From Desulfosediminicola ganghwensis (lineage in GTDB: Bacteria; Desulfobacterota; Desulfobulbia; Desulfobulbales; Desulfocapsaceae), in NCBI RefSeq assembly GCF_005116675.2, contig NZ_CP050699.1:4831001-4895000 (forward strand): a stretch of 64,000 nt of DNA. Direction: 5' to 3'. Position 1 is the stretch's first letter. Each line of letters begins with the position of its first letter. The notes beneath the pieces were generated by a model. It ran no database searches. It was not told the origin of the DNA and saw nothing but the letters and a program-made list of their open reading frames with translations. Below, one piece after another: positions 9,137 through 18,420 of this stretch. Made by a program: the position numbers and the translations under genes.

Positions 9137-9273
9137 ATGAACTCTCCATTCTGGTCAGGAAAAAGCATCACGGCACAATCCGCAAGACTTTGTGATGCCG
9201 GAACGAGACAGGGATATCAATCAAGTGAGCTCAGTTCACTTTCAAGGAAAATCCGGTATCCTCAGTTCCTGAA

Positions 9274-9302
9274 AATTCTTACATTTCAAAATAATAAGAA
9301 TT
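9274..9302. promoter_or_regulatory. Inverted repeat between the exporter and D-lactate dehydrogenase genes
   Basis: AATTCTTA and TAAGAATT face each other across 13 bases, 138 bp before the dehydrogenase start. It could be an operator for the dehydrogenase or a weak structure after the exporter gene; the AT-rich arms make chance plausible. Confidence 0.3.
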
Positions 9303-9341
9303 CTCATTATCTTTTCCAGGAAGAGTATAGATTTAATAAAG

Positions 9342-9977
9342 TCAGCCCGTCGCCAGCCAGAGCCCAACAAAGATCATCAGTAATCCTGCAATGCCATTCA
9401 TCTTCCTCACATTGCCACTCTGCTGAAGAAATCTGCGCATGGTCACTCCGCCACCGGCGTAGAGCAGCAAACAGCAAAATTCGATGAATAGTATCAATAA
9501 AACCAGTAAACTCAATTGCGCCGGCAAGGGCAGGCTGGTATCAATAAACGGCGGTAGCAGCGAAACCATAAAGGCCCAACCTTTTGGATTCGCAATGGCG
9601 GTTACAAAACCTTGCATGGCAAGTTCTGTTCTGCCCAAATGGCTGGCGTCGCTCTCGTCATCTTCCTGTATGGCCATCTTCCCCCTGGACCGGAGCAGTT
9701 GAATTCCGAGATAACAGAGATATGCTCCACCACAGTATTTCAAAACCAGATATAATTGGGGATAATTGAGCATGACCGAAGCGACACCGATTACTGCGGC
9801 AACAGAAACAAGAGCAACGCCGACCAACTCGCCGCTCATCATCCACAGGGTTCTCTTAACCCCGATAGTCATCCCCAGGGTCAGGGACAGGGTCATACAC
9901 ATACCCGGCGTTGCAGATACCAAAATAAACGTGGGGATAAAAATTGACAGCAAGGAGATGTTCAGCACCTGATCCAC
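9342..9977 (-). CDS. LysE/RhtB-family amino-acid exporter
   Basis: A 211-residue inner-membrane protein with about six hydrophobic segments. The N-terminal helix contains the family motif region PTFILVSATPGMCMTL, and the third segment GGAYLCYLGIQLLRSRG is also typical. LysE/RhtB proteins export amino acids or related small molecules by proton antiport. The start is a GTG at 9977 with GGAG 8 bases upstream; the substrate cannot be predicted. It is followed on the same strand by the D-lactate dehydrogenase gene after about 205 bp, too far for a tight operon. Confidence 0.88.
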   Translation of the reverse strand: MDQVLNISLLSIFIPTFILVSATPGMCMTLSLTLGMTIGVKRTLWMMSGELVGVALVSVAAVIGVASVMLNYPQLYLVLKYCGGAYLCYLGIQLLRSRGKMAIQEDDESDASHLGRTELAMQGFVTAIANPKGWAFMVSLLPPFIDTSLPLPAQLSLLVLLILFIEFCCLLLYAGGGVTMRRFLQQSGNVRKMNGIAGLLMIFVGLWLATG

Positions 9978-10302
9978 GAAAGTACTCCGGATAAAAATAA
10001 TAACAGGAAGGATTAGAGAAATTGCGAGGTCATCACCCTAGCGCTCATCTGGACCAGCTGCAACTATAAATCAGTCAACAGGGTTCAACTTCCTAAAAAT
10101 ATGATATAAAAAGATTCCACAATTATCGTTTGCCAAGTTTTTTGTTCTATGATACTTTCTCCTGGAAATAGTTATCAATATCATCTAAATGTTGCACTCA
10201 GGTCTCACCAGAATGTTACATCAAACGAACACCGAAGCTGGCAAGATTATGCTTTCAGACAGGTGCAACCAAGCTCACCCAAGGTAAATCGGATATAAAC
10301 CA
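9978..10302. other. Divergent intergenic region, 325 bp
   Basis: AT-rich region between the leftward exporter gene and the rightward membrane protein gene. It must carry promoters for both, but I could not pick a convincing -35/-10 pair and saw no RNA or strong hairpin. Confidence 0.5.
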
Positions 10303-11172
10303 ATGAACTTTTTGTACGAAAGAATAACGTATATCTTTGACCCGCTTCACCACCACTGGGAGCAGGAAAAAATCTACCGTAAAATTTCAGTAGCCCTGGT
10401 GCTGTTTTTTCTCTCCTATCTTGTCGTAATTGAAATTAAACGACAGGGGTTGTTGGGAAATGAAGTATTCGATGTTATTCCGACCAACCATTTTTATGCC
10501 ATCTCCAGCGCTTTTACCGTGGTGCTGATTCTTGAGGTTATCAGCCTGGTCTTTACTCTGCCCTGTTCGTTTTCCAAATCCGTGGGAAAACAGTTCGAGA
10601 TTCTTTCTCTGATCCTGTTGCGTAACGCGTTTAAAGAGTTGCAAAATTTCCCGGAACCACTCACATATGCCGGAAATGAAGAGGCTATACTACGCATTGC
10701 TTCAGATGGCTTCGGAGCTTTGCTGATATTCGCCCTGCTGGGCTACTACTACATAGTACAGGCCAAAGCCTCGGAAGAGACGATGCGGCCAACCGATCTT
10801 TATGCCTTTGTCGCAGCCAAGAAAGGCATCGCCCTGCTTCTCTTGTTCACATTCATCTACATGGGAATCAACAACCTTTTTGACTCCCTGGCGGGCAGAG
10901 AACACGACGATTTTCTGCACCAGTTCTATACTATGCTGATATTGTCGGATATTCTTGTGGTTTTGATCGCCCAGTGCTTTCAACCGTCGTTCCAGGCCAT
11001 GTTTCGAAACTCAGGATTCGCCCTGTCTACCCTGATGATACGAATAGCCCTCGCCGCCCCTCCTTTTTATAATGTACTACTTGGGCTTGCCGCGGCCGTG
11101 TTTGCAATACTGCTCACCCAAATCAGTATGTCGTTGTTTATAAAGCCCAGGAGCAAGGCAAGAGAAACGTAA
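10303..11172 (+). CDS. Polytopic membrane protein of unknown function, 289 residues
   Basis: I do not recognise this family. The protein begins with a soluble, aromatic and histidine-rich head (MNFLYERITYIFDPLHHHWE) and then has six or seven hydrophobic helices, near residues 26-45, 63-86, 135-154, 174-192, 208-226 and 240-280. Between helices 2 and 3 is a 50-residue loop of mixed charge. There are no cysteine clusters, ATP motifs or obvious catalytic residues. It stands alone between divergent and convergent neighbours, so context gives no function. The ATG at 10303 has no strong ribosome binding site. The regular hydrophobic pattern and length make it a real gene. Confidence 0.75.
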   Translation: MNFLYERITYIFDPLHHHWEQEKIYRKISVALVLFFLSYLVVIEIKRQGLLGNEVFDVIPTNHFYAISSAFTVVLILEVISLVFTLPCSFSKSVGKQFEILSLILLRNAFKELQNFPEPLTYAGNEEAILRIASDGFGALLIFALLGYYYIVQAKASEETMRPTDLYAFVAAKKGIALLLLFTFIYMGINNLFDSLAGREHDDFLHQFYTMLILSDILVVLIAQCFQPSFQAMFRNSGFALSTLMIRIALAAPPFYNVLLGLAAAVFAILLTQISMSLFIKPRSKARET

Positions 11173-11204
11173 CAGAAAGGAAAAAATAGAGGGGGGGTGA
11201 GATA

Positions 11205-12212
11205 TTACCAGACGCCCGGAATCACCGCAGAACATTCCAGGCATCTGCCGTCAATCATGGATTTGCCCTGGATGGAAAAACCGAGCCGGCTGACGACCAC
11301 CGTCCCACATGAGGGGCAGATGGTATCTTCCCCACCCTTGCTGAGGATGTTGCCGACATAGACCTGCTGCAGACCGGCCTCAAAGCCTATCTCCTGCGCT
11401 TTAAGGAGAGTACGCTTCGGCGTGTGCTTCTCTTCGAGCATTTTATAGCTCGGGGAGAAAGCGGTTACATGCCAGGGAATTGTGGCATCCACCTCCACCA
11501 GGAATTTTGCAATATCATTCAATTCATCAACCGAATCGTTATAGTCCGGAATCACCAGAGTAGTAACCTCAACCCATACTCCCAGCTCCCGCATCAGCTT
11601 CACGGTGTCCAGCACAGGCTGCAAACGTGCGCCGCATACTTTGCGGTAAAATTCATCCCGGAAAGATTTGATATCAATATTTATTGCGGTCAGAAATGGC
11701 GCTATAACCCGCGCCGTGCGCCCGGTCATGTAACCATTTGAGACAAAAACATTGTAGATACCGTTATCTGCTGCCAGCTGGCAACAGTCGTAGGCAAATT
11801 CGAAGAAAATTGTCGGCTCCACATAGGTGTAGCTAATGGTTTTACACTCAGCTTTAAGTGCAGCATCCACCACTTCCTGGGGAGACCGGGTGAGACAGAA
11901 CCTGGTGGGATCATCGCCCATAGCAACCTGGGAGATGGAGCTATTCTGGCAATGCCTGCAGTGAAAATTGCATCCTCTGGTTGCTATGGAATAGGAGGTT
12001 GAGCCCGGAAAAACATGAAACAGAGGCTTTTTCTCGATGGGATCCACATGTTCAGCTATCAGCTTTCCGTAAACGAGGGTATATAACTTACCGCCACGGT
12101 TTTCCCGGACGTTACAGAGCCCCCGCTTACCATCGCGAATTTTGCATTCGTGGGCACAAAGCTCGCACTGAATCACCCCCTCATGCCTGGTATACAATCT
12201 CGCCTCATGCAT
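11205..12212 (-). CDS. amrS: AmmeMemoRadiSam-type radical SAM enzyme
   Basis: A 335-residue radical SAM protein of the AmrS/PflA-like group. It opens with a cysteine pair region (CELCAHECKIRDGKRGLC), then the radical SAM motif CNFHCRHC (about residues 79-86) in the context ATRGCNFHCRHCQNSSIS, and ends with a zinc-ribbon-like CPSCGTVV and CLEC. The ATG at 12212 is chosen because GAGAG lies 8 bases upstream; a TTG at 12227 would extend it by five residues. The family is named for its frequent association with AMMECR1 and Memo homologues, neither of which is in this window, and its substrate is unknown. It lies convergent to the preceding membrane protein gene. Confidence 0.9.
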   Translation of the reverse strand: MHEARLYTRHEGVIQCELCAHECKIRDGKRGLCNVRENRGGKLYTLVYGKLIAEHVDPIEKKPLFHVFPGSTSYSIATRGCNFHCRHCQNSSISQVAMGDDPTRFCLTRSPQEVVDAALKAECKTISYTYVEPTIFFEFAYDCCQLAADNGIYNVFVSNGYMTGRTARVIAPFLTAINIDIKSFRDEFYRKVCGARLQPVLDTVKLMRELGVWVEVTTLVIPDYNDSVDELNDIAKFLVEVDATIPWHVTAFSPSYKMLEEKHTPKRTLLKAQEIGFEAGLQQVYVGNILSKGGEDTICPSCGTVVVSRLGFSIQGKSMIDGRCLECSAVIPGVW

Positions 12213-12444
12213 ATCGTTTTCTCTCAACCCCGTTCACTCTTTCTGCATAATGTTGTTCACAGTAGAGCACACGCCTGAAAAGAGCGCGTGGCATGTCATC
12301 TTTAATGATGTTGCTGCATGGCACCTATAAAAGACAAACAGCGCTACATTATTGAATAAACAGCGAAGTCAGCAAGCGAGAGTCACAGGTTCATCGGACA
12401 ACCGTGAAACACGACAGGGCATTGGCCTGAGCACGTAAGATGTT

Positions 12445-12627
12445 TCATAGCTGGCGAAACATGAGCTCTTTTACAGTTCGTAAGGCTTTCACCCAGATAA
12501 ACTCAGGCCGTTTTCTTTGAGCCGAACTTTGTGACCACAAGGTCTGCTGTCCCGGATTAGGAATCTCAAGTTTGGAGCCGCTACGATCGATATGACTCAC
12601 AATTCCCTCTACATGCCACTTTTTCAT
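12445..12627 (-). CDS. Small hypothetical protein, 60 residues
   Basis: The frame is short, but a perfect GGAGG stands a few bases before its ATG (GGAGGGGGGATATG), which is the strongest ribosome binding site in the area. The product is basic and soluble (MKKWHVEGIVSHIDRSGSK at the start, VKALRTVKELMFRQL at the end) and has no cysteines or membrane helix. I recognise no family. A 7-bp inverted repeat (ATGTTTC/GAAACAT, 12440-12462) overlaps the stop codon. It lies between bpt and amrS on the same strand with gaps of over 200 bp on both sides. Confidence 0.45.
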   Translation of the reverse strand: MKKWHVEGIVSHIDRSGSKLEIPNPGQQTLWSQSSAQRKRPEFIWVKALRTVKELMFRQL

Positions 12628-12887
12628 ATCCCCCCTCCAACATATGGATTATTGCCAAAAAAAGTGCATATTTAAAAGCTTGCTTAAATCGTATCACAAA
12701 AAAAATTGGTTCGTCAAACGTGTCAAAATCTTTGGGCTCACGTCCTGTATACCGGCTAGCTGGACAGATTCACTCCAAATACCCGAACACATAAAAAATA
12801 TTACTATTTTGCTCTGTCCCTACAGTAGGATGGAACTGGTCGTGAGAACTTGGGTGAAAAGAGAATTTTTTGCCGTTGAAATGGCCA

Positions 12888-13628
12888 TCAGGCGGACTCA
12901 AGCCACCTGCCATTGATGAAAAGTTCGTGGGGACGAAAGTGCTCTTTATAGCACATGGCATCAACACCCTTGATGAGATACCCCAAGTAAAGATAATCAA
13001 TACCATAGTCAAGACACATCTCAACCAGGGTGAGGATGTTGAAGGTACCGAGGCTTCTGGCCGACTCATCGGGGTCGAAATAAAAATAGACGGCATTCAT
13101 CCAGTTGCCGCCAAGATCAATGACAGAACCACCGATAAGTTTATCTTTGCATGAAAACTCGATACGCACCGAGTCGACGATGGTATTGCAGAAAAACCCG
13201 CCGTAATACCCCTCGGCGGTATTATGTTCCTGTGGATAGCGGGCCTGGAGGAAACGGTCGCACAGGGCCATGTTGTCATGGTCCATATCCACCGGAGTAA
13301 CCCGAACGGACAGGTCGCTGTTCTTTTTAGCAGCCCTTCGCTGATTCCTGTTTGATTTAAATTTCTCCGGCCTTAGGCGGATAGGGATACATGCACTGCA
13401 CTGAGCGCAACGCATGTTATACAGGCAGTTGCCATTGCGGCGGTACCCTGCTGCCAGAAACAGTTCCATTGCCCGGTCTGTCAGGGGCCCGAACATCGCC
13501 TGATGAAAACTGGCCATATAGGGCAATCCGTAAGGACACTCGGTATTCAGCTCCACAAAATACCTGTCTACCCTGTTCTGGAGTGCGGCAAATTCAGCGG
13601 CGCAGGTTATATCGTAATCGGTCGTCAA
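12888..13628 (-). CDS. bpt: Aspartate/glutamate leucyltransferase
   Basis: Bpt transfers leucine from Leu-tRNA to N-terminal aspartate or glutamate, making substrates for ClpS/ClpAP degradation. The 246-residue protein shows ECPYGLPYMASFHQAMF, the cysteine-rich stretch YNMRCAQCSACIPIRL that starts the conserved core, and a C-terminal half with DLGGNWMNAVYFYFDPDE and YLGYLIKGVDAMCYKEHFRP, all typical of the ATE-like Bpt family; length is normal. The start is a TTG at 13628: an in-frame TAG lies nine bases upstream and the next ATG is at residue 39, inside conserved sequence, so no alternative start gives a whole protein. No clear ribosome binding site is visible. Confidence 0.9.
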   Translation of the reverse strand: MTTDYDITCAAEFAALQNRVDRYFVELNTECPYGLPYMASFHQAMFGPLTDRAMELFLAAGYRRNGNCLYNMRCAQCSACIPIRLRPEKFKSNRNQRRAAKKNSDLSVRVTPVDMDHDNMALCDRFLQARYPQEHNTAEGYYGGFFCNTIVDSVRIEFSCKDKLIGGSVIDLGGNWMNAVYFYFDPDESARSLGTFNILTLVEMCLDYGIDYLYLGYLIKGVDAMCYKEHFRPHELFINGRWLESA

Positions 13629-13715
13629 TGTATTCTAATGTATGCTCATCAGGTACTGCAGCCCGGCTGGTTACCCGTTCGCAACCAACCCTGCAGGAGC
13701 ACCTGTCTGTTTTCT

Positions 13716-15065
13716 TTATACAAGCCCCTGGTCAAGCATGGCATTGACCACTTTTATAAAGCCGGCAATGTTTGCTCCCACCAGATAATTCTGGCCGGCT
13801 CCATATTCGGAAGCCGCATCAAGGCAGGTTTTATGGATACATTTCATGATCTGCTTCAGCCTGGCGTCCACTTCTTCCCGCGGCCAGGACAGGCGCATTG
13901 AATTCTGGGCCATCTCCAGGCCCGAGACAGCAACTCCGCCGGCGTTGGCGGCCTTGCCCGGTGCGTAGAGTACACCACTATCGATCAGGATATCCACCGC
14001 ATCCGGCGTGCAGGGCATGTTCGCACCTTCGCTCACGAGCCTGACTCCACCCTGTAAGAGGTTCTCCGCATCCACTTTATTCACTTCATTCTGGGTTGCA
14101 CAAGGCATTGCGCAATCCGCAGGGTGTGACCAAAGTGGATTGTGGTCAAGGGTTGGGTCTACTGCAGTGTATACGGCATTAGGGTACTTCTCCACATATT
14201 CCTTGATCCGCCCCCGCATTACGTTCTTCAACTCTTTTACATACCTGAGCTTTTCACAGTCAAGCCCTTCTTCATCGTAGATATAGCCGGAAGAGTCAGA
14301 AAGAGTTACCACTTTGCCCCCAAGTTCCAGAATTTTTTCTGTGGTATATTGCGCCACATTTCCAGAACCGGAAACGAGGCAGGACTTGCCCTCCAGCGTT
14401 TCCCCTTGAGTCTCCAGCATCTCTGCCGCAAAATAGACATTACCATAGCCCGTTGCCTCGGGTCGGATCAGACTTCCACCCCAGTTGAGACTTTTGCCGG
14501 TAAGAACGCCTGTAAACTCATTGCTCAACTTCTTGTACATTCCGAACAGGTAGCCGATCTCCCTGGCGCCCACACCGATATCACCTGCCGGCACATCGGT
14601 ATCTGGGCCAATATGGCGATACAATTCCCCCATAAATGATTGGCAAAAGCGCATTACCTCACCATCAGAACGGCCCTTGGGGTTAAAGTCAGAACCTCCT
14701 TTTCCCCCTCCCATGGCCAGTGTTGTCAGCGAATTCTTGAAAACCTGCTCAAAGGCTAAAAATTTTATGATGCCCAGATTCACAGACGGATGAAAGCGCA
14801 GCCCCCCCTTGTAAGGGCCCAGAGCACTATTCATCTGCACCCTGAAGCCACGATTGACTTGAACCTGACCATCGTCATCCTGCCACGGCACCCTGAACAT
14901 GATAACCCGCTCAGGTTCGGTAACTCTCTCCAATACACCTTGCTGCCTGTAGGCGGCGTTACGATCAAGAACAGGTTTTACCGTCTCCACTACCTCCTGT
15001 ACCGCCTGATGGAACTCACGCTGTTCCGGATCCCGTCCTTTGACAAGACTCATTATCTCGTCCAT
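13716..15065 (-). CDS. gdhA: NADP-specific glutamate dehydrogenase
   Basis: Hexameric glutamate dehydrogenase, which makes glutamate from 2-oxoglutarate, ammonia and NADPH. The 449-residue length is that of the NADP-dependent bacterial class. Visible are the substrate-binding lysine segment GPYKGGLRFHPSV, the catalytic MGGGKGGSDFNPKG, DVPAGDIGVGAREIGYLFG, and the Rossmann region CLVSGSGNVAQYTTEK. The frame is open further upstream, but the ATG at 15065 has AAGGAGG eight bases before it and begins like the family (MDEIMSLVKGRDPEQREF). The start lies only 13 bases after the stop of the receiver/PEP-synthase-like gene, so the two are probably cotranscribed. Confidence 0.96.
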   Translation of the reverse strand: MDEIMSLVKGRDPEQREFHQAVQEVVETVKPVLDRNAAYRQQGVLERVTEPERVIMFRVPWQDDDGQVQVNRGFRVQMNSALGPYKGGLRFHPSVNLGIIKFLAFEQVFKNSLTTLAMGGGKGGSDFNPKGRSDGEVMRFCQSFMGELYRHIGPDTDVPAGDIGVGAREIGYLFGMYKKLSNEFTGVLTGKSLNWGGSLIRPEATGYGNVYFAAEMLETQGETLEGKSCLVSGSGNVAQYTTEKILELGGKVVTLSDSSGYIYDEEGLDCEKLRYVKELKNVMRGRIKEYVEKYPNAVYTAVDPTLDHNPLWSHPADCAMPCATQNEVNKVDAENLLQGGVRLVSEGANMPCTPDAVDILIDSGVLYAPGKAANAGGVAVSGLEMAQNSMRLSWPREEVDARLKQIMKCIHKTCLDAASEYGAGQNYLVGANIAGFIKVVNAMLDQGLV

Positions 15066-15078
15066 CGTGCCTCCTTCG

Positions 15079-18000
15079 CTAACTATACTGCTGATTATAC
15101 ATCCTCTGCCCCTCGATCTCACAAACCTGGTCCTGATGAAAAGAACCGGGAAGAATACATGCCTCTGAATTTTTCCCGTCACATTTTATGATGAGCGGTT
15201 TTTCAAACCGTACATGCCGAACAAATTTCAGCCGCTCGATCTCCGGCTGCTCGCTCAGCCAATGCCAGTCTACGAAATCATCTCCCCGGCTCTTTTGAGG
15301 CTTTCGGGGCTGTCTCTCGGTTATGGTCAGGTAGGGGATTCCAAGAGAGGTGATATTCTGGAAAAAATGTGACCCCTGGGAAGGATCTACTTTCAAGATA
15401 TCGTTTCTGAGTTCTATAATAGCCCCTACCCGCGAAATATCCGCCCACTGCACCGGTATACCAAGCCACGGATCGGCAGACCCCCATCTGCCCGGTCCTA
15501 CCAGCAGAAATGGCCTGTCTTCTGCCGTGAGTTTTCTATTTATTGCAGCTATCTCCATGGCAATCTGCCTGGTCTGGCCAGGGTCGAAATCATCAGGATT
15601 TACATAGACCAGATCTGCCATGGTCTCGAAATTCCCATGCCCTAAAGCCTCACTGGAAAAACTGAAGGAATTTTCAATATCTTTATCACAGATCTGTACA
15701 TCTGCCCGCTCACTGCCAGTCACCATCGGCCGAATCTGCAGAAAGTAAAAAGTGGATTTTTTCAGCTCAGGTTCGATCGCCACCGCAAACTCAATCTCAA
15801 CTTCACAGCCCATACCTTTCCTCCCGAGGCTGAGCAGTTCTGTGAGAATCTTTGAGATCGGATACGCATCATATTTCAGCAACTGGGCAAAGGTCATGAT
15901 CTTCAAGCCTGGCAAGTATGCATCGCGGATGACATGTTCTTCGGCAAAATAGGTGGAAGAAAGCTGCTGCACCGGCAGCTCATTTTCAGCGTCCTGAATC
16001 GAGCGTTTGACCAAATTTGATCCATACCTTTTCAGGCAGGTGTTATCCAGCATATTCAAAGCATAAAACTCCCGCTGACAGTTTTCCAGAATATCATCAA
16101 CGGTGGAAAACTGTAATAACCGCTTGGGGTATTGCGGCGAAAATCGAAGAGATTTTTCCCCCTCAACCACGGTCTTGCCGACTCCAAGCGCTATGTGGAC
16201 AATCCCCTCCTCCGGCATCATCCCCATCACCGGATAATAATTGTGCGACTGCGCCACCCCGGCAATTGACGGGTACCAGTAATCGCCATACCGGTTACCC
16301 ACGACCTGCTGGATAATAATTGCCATCGAGTCTCCCCGGCCCTGGCTTGAATATCTGGAGAATGCCCGGGGGCTTTCAAACCAGGTTGAGGCGTAGACAA
16401 GTTTTACCGCACTCTCCAACTGACTGAGACGCTCCTGAAAGTCCTCATTGTTGTTGGCTAGAAAGTAGGTTGAATAGAGCCCTGCGTATGGCTTGAACAG
16501 TGCATCCTCAAGCAGGCTCGAAGAACGCACCGACAGCGGCAGATTATTTTTTTTCAGAAAAGCGGCCAGATCTTTTCTCAGCCAGGCGGGCAGTGTGGCA
16601 TCAAGGAAGAGATCAGCAACCTTTTCATCCGGCATATCCGGCTGGTACTTCAATTTATTTTCAGCCACAAAGGCATCAAAGCCGTCCGCAGTAATCACAC
16701 AGGTTTTAGGAATTGTTACCGTATAATCGGTCAGCACCGAACCTTCAGAATAGGCTCCCTGCAAACAGGCCCACATAAAGGCCAATCCCCTGGCCTTGCC
16801 CCCCATGGTCCCTTCACCAATCTTAACAAAATCCATGATATCGATGTCATAACCGGCATCCCTGAATTTGACGACAACTCCCTGCTGACGTAATTTCCGC
16901 AGCGAGTGTACTTTGAATATCAGGTCCTCGCGCATCTCCTTAATGTTTCCAATGTTAGAAATGTAATCGCAGTGCAGACGACGGGCCAGGGCAACCTCAG
17001 CCCTGGCCATAACCCAGTTTGAAAAGTGGTTGCGTTTAGCATGATACTCTAGCGACTCGTCAGGTATCTCGGCCAGCATTCGTTCAAACTCATACAAGGT
17101 GGAGGCGTGCCCGATTGCGGTTTCATCCGGCATTCTGAACACAAAGTCACCAAAGCCTAGATAATTCAAGAAAAATCTATGTATTTCATCCCGAACGAGT
17201 GGCGAATCTTTATTGATGAATATTGCCGGCAGGCTCTCTGCTGCCTTTCTGTTTTGCGACTCTGAACTAACCATCAGCAGCGGCAGGTCAGAGACTTCCT
17301 TCCGGACCTTGGATAAAAAGGAATAGCCGGCAGAGGAATCTATTTCCCCTGCCTTTTTGAACCTCGCATCGGATATAATGGCAAAGACATATGGCTTATA
17401 GCGCTCATAGAGGTCCATCGCCTCTTCATAGGTGGTAGCCATCAAAATTCTCGGCCGCGCCCGCATCCTGAGCAGCCTGTGGCGCTCATTGAGGCTCTCG
17501 TCCAGAACCGATTGGGTCTGCAGAACTATCTCCTGGTAAATCATCGGCAAGAATAAAGAGGCATAAACAGGAGAGTCTTCCACATAGATGATTACCCTGA
17601 CCATGGCCCTGCCGATATCCTCATCGACATTTCTATGATCTTCGACGTTCTTGATAATTGCCAGCAGCAGATCAGCTTCGCAACACCAGAGAAAGATCCT
17701 GTCAACCCCATGGGCATCGAGCTTGTCAGCAAACGTAGAGCGTATGTGGTGGGCAACCAGAATGACAGGCACATCGGGCCGGATCTTCTTAATTTCGCCA
17801 CCCAGTTCGAATGCGTCCATGCTCCCCAGATACGGCATGGTCATAACCATATCGAAGGGACGCCGTTTGAGGATACCAAGTGCCTCCTCGGCAGTTGAAA
17901 CTCTGGTTATTCTAGGGGCTTTGCTTAGATTCAAACCATGATACTCTTTGATCAGCCTGGTTGCCAGGCTACCATCCTCCTCCATAATAAAGGCATCATA

Positions 18001-18108
18001 GAGACTGGAAACTAGCAGAATTTCCTGCACCTTGAACTGCATCAACTCATGAAATACCTTGAAATGAGGATCGAAATCCGAAACTATCCTTCCTGAGTCG
18101 ATGAGCAT
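15079..18108 (-). CDS. Receiver-receiver-PPDK_N fusion (PEP/pyruvate-binding domain protein)
   Basis: A 1009-residue protein with three parts. Residues about 28-150 have a receiver-like fold, but the phospho-acceptor position reads MVMTMPYLG, without aspartate. Residues about 165-300 form a second receiver-like domain with the acidic pair in VEDSP, a candidate acceptor in AIISDARF and a lysine in FINKDSP. From about 430 to 800 is the ATP-binding N-terminal domain of pyruvate phosphate dikinase/PEP synthase (GEGTMGGKARGLAFM, PLSVRSSSLLEDA, FYFLQIRPMV). The phosphohistidine swivel domain and the PEP/pyruvate barrel are absent, so it cannot be a complete PEP synthase. AAGGTG precedes the ATG by five bases. 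Its 13-base distance to gdhA suggests a role linked to nitrogen or carbon flux, but the reaction is unknown. Confidence 0.85.
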   Translation of the reverse strand: MLIDSGRIVSDFDPHFKVFHELMQFKVQEILLVSSLYDAFIMEEDGSLATRLIKEYHGLNLSKAPRITRVSTAEEALGILKRRPFDMVMTMPYLGSMDAFELGGEIKKIRPDVPVILVAHHIRSTFADKLDAHGVDRIFLWCCEADLLLAIIKNVEDHRNVDEDIGRAMVRVIIYVEDSPVYASLFLPMIYQEIVLQTQSVLDESLNERHRLLRMRARPRILMATTYEEAMDLYERYKPYVFAIISDARFKKAGEIDSSAGYSFLSKVRKEVSDLPLLMVSSESQNRKAAESLPAIFINKDSPLVRDEIHRFFLNYLGFGDFVFRMPDETAIGHASTLYEFERMLAEIPDESLEYHAKRNHFSNWVMARAEVALARRLHCDYISNIGNIKEMREDLIFKVHSLRKLRQQGVVVKFRDAGYDIDIMDFVKIGEGTMGGKARGLAFMWACLQGAYSEGSVLTDYTVTIPKTCVITADGFDAFVAENKLKYQPDMPDEKVADLFLDATLPAWLRKDLAAFLKKNNLPLSVRSSSLLEDALFKPYAGLYSTYFLANNNEDFQERLSQLESAVKLVYASTWFESPRAFSRYSSQGRGDSMAIIIQQVVGNRYGDYWYPSIAGVAQSHNYYPVMGMMPEEGIVHIALGVGKTVVEGEKSLRFSPQYPKRLLQFSTVDDILENCQREFYALNMLDNTCLKRYGSNLVKRSIQDAENELPVQQLSSTYFAEEHVIRDAYLPGLKIMTFAQLLKYDAYPISKILTELLSLGRKGMGCEVEIEFAVAIEPELKKSTFYFLQIRPMVTGSERADVQICDKDIENSFSFSSEALGHGNFETMADLVYVNPDDFDPGQTRQIAMEIAAINRKLTAEDRPFLLVGPGRWGSADPWLGIPVQWADISRVGAIIELRNDILKVDPSQGSHFFQNITSLGIPYLTITERQPRKPQKSRGDDFVDWHWLSEQPEIERLKFVRHVRFEKPLIIKCDGKNSEACILPGSFHQDQVCEIEGQRMYNQQYS

Positions 18109-18420
18109 GGGAACACCTTGTTATTTGGCGGAGAAGATATCCATCAGGGACTGCTTTCAGCTTTCTCCAATTCCCCTGATCCTCAGCTTGAAAATATGAG
18201 GGCCAGGCGTGAGATGATGCGTGACAGATTAGCTCAACACGCCTCGCTTTTTAAAGCTGAGCTTCAGGGGTAATCATATAGCTTTTTACGCTTTTTATTA
18301 TTGTAAGCAGCAAAAACCTGTATTGGTAGTATTTCTTGACAGCGGTACTCAGAACCCGGATGTAATGATTTCTCTAAAAAGTCAGCAGACATCTGCTGAT
18401 ATCCGATCTCCTCCTGAAAT
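18109..18420. other. 312-bp gap with two short palindromes
   Basis: No gene seen. It holds CAGCAGA/TCTGCTG (18383-18398, two-base centre) and CTCCTGAA/TTCAGGAG (18411-18427, one-base centre), the second overlapping the stop of the leftward operon. Neither is a standard terminator; they may be operators or chance. Confidence 0.4.
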
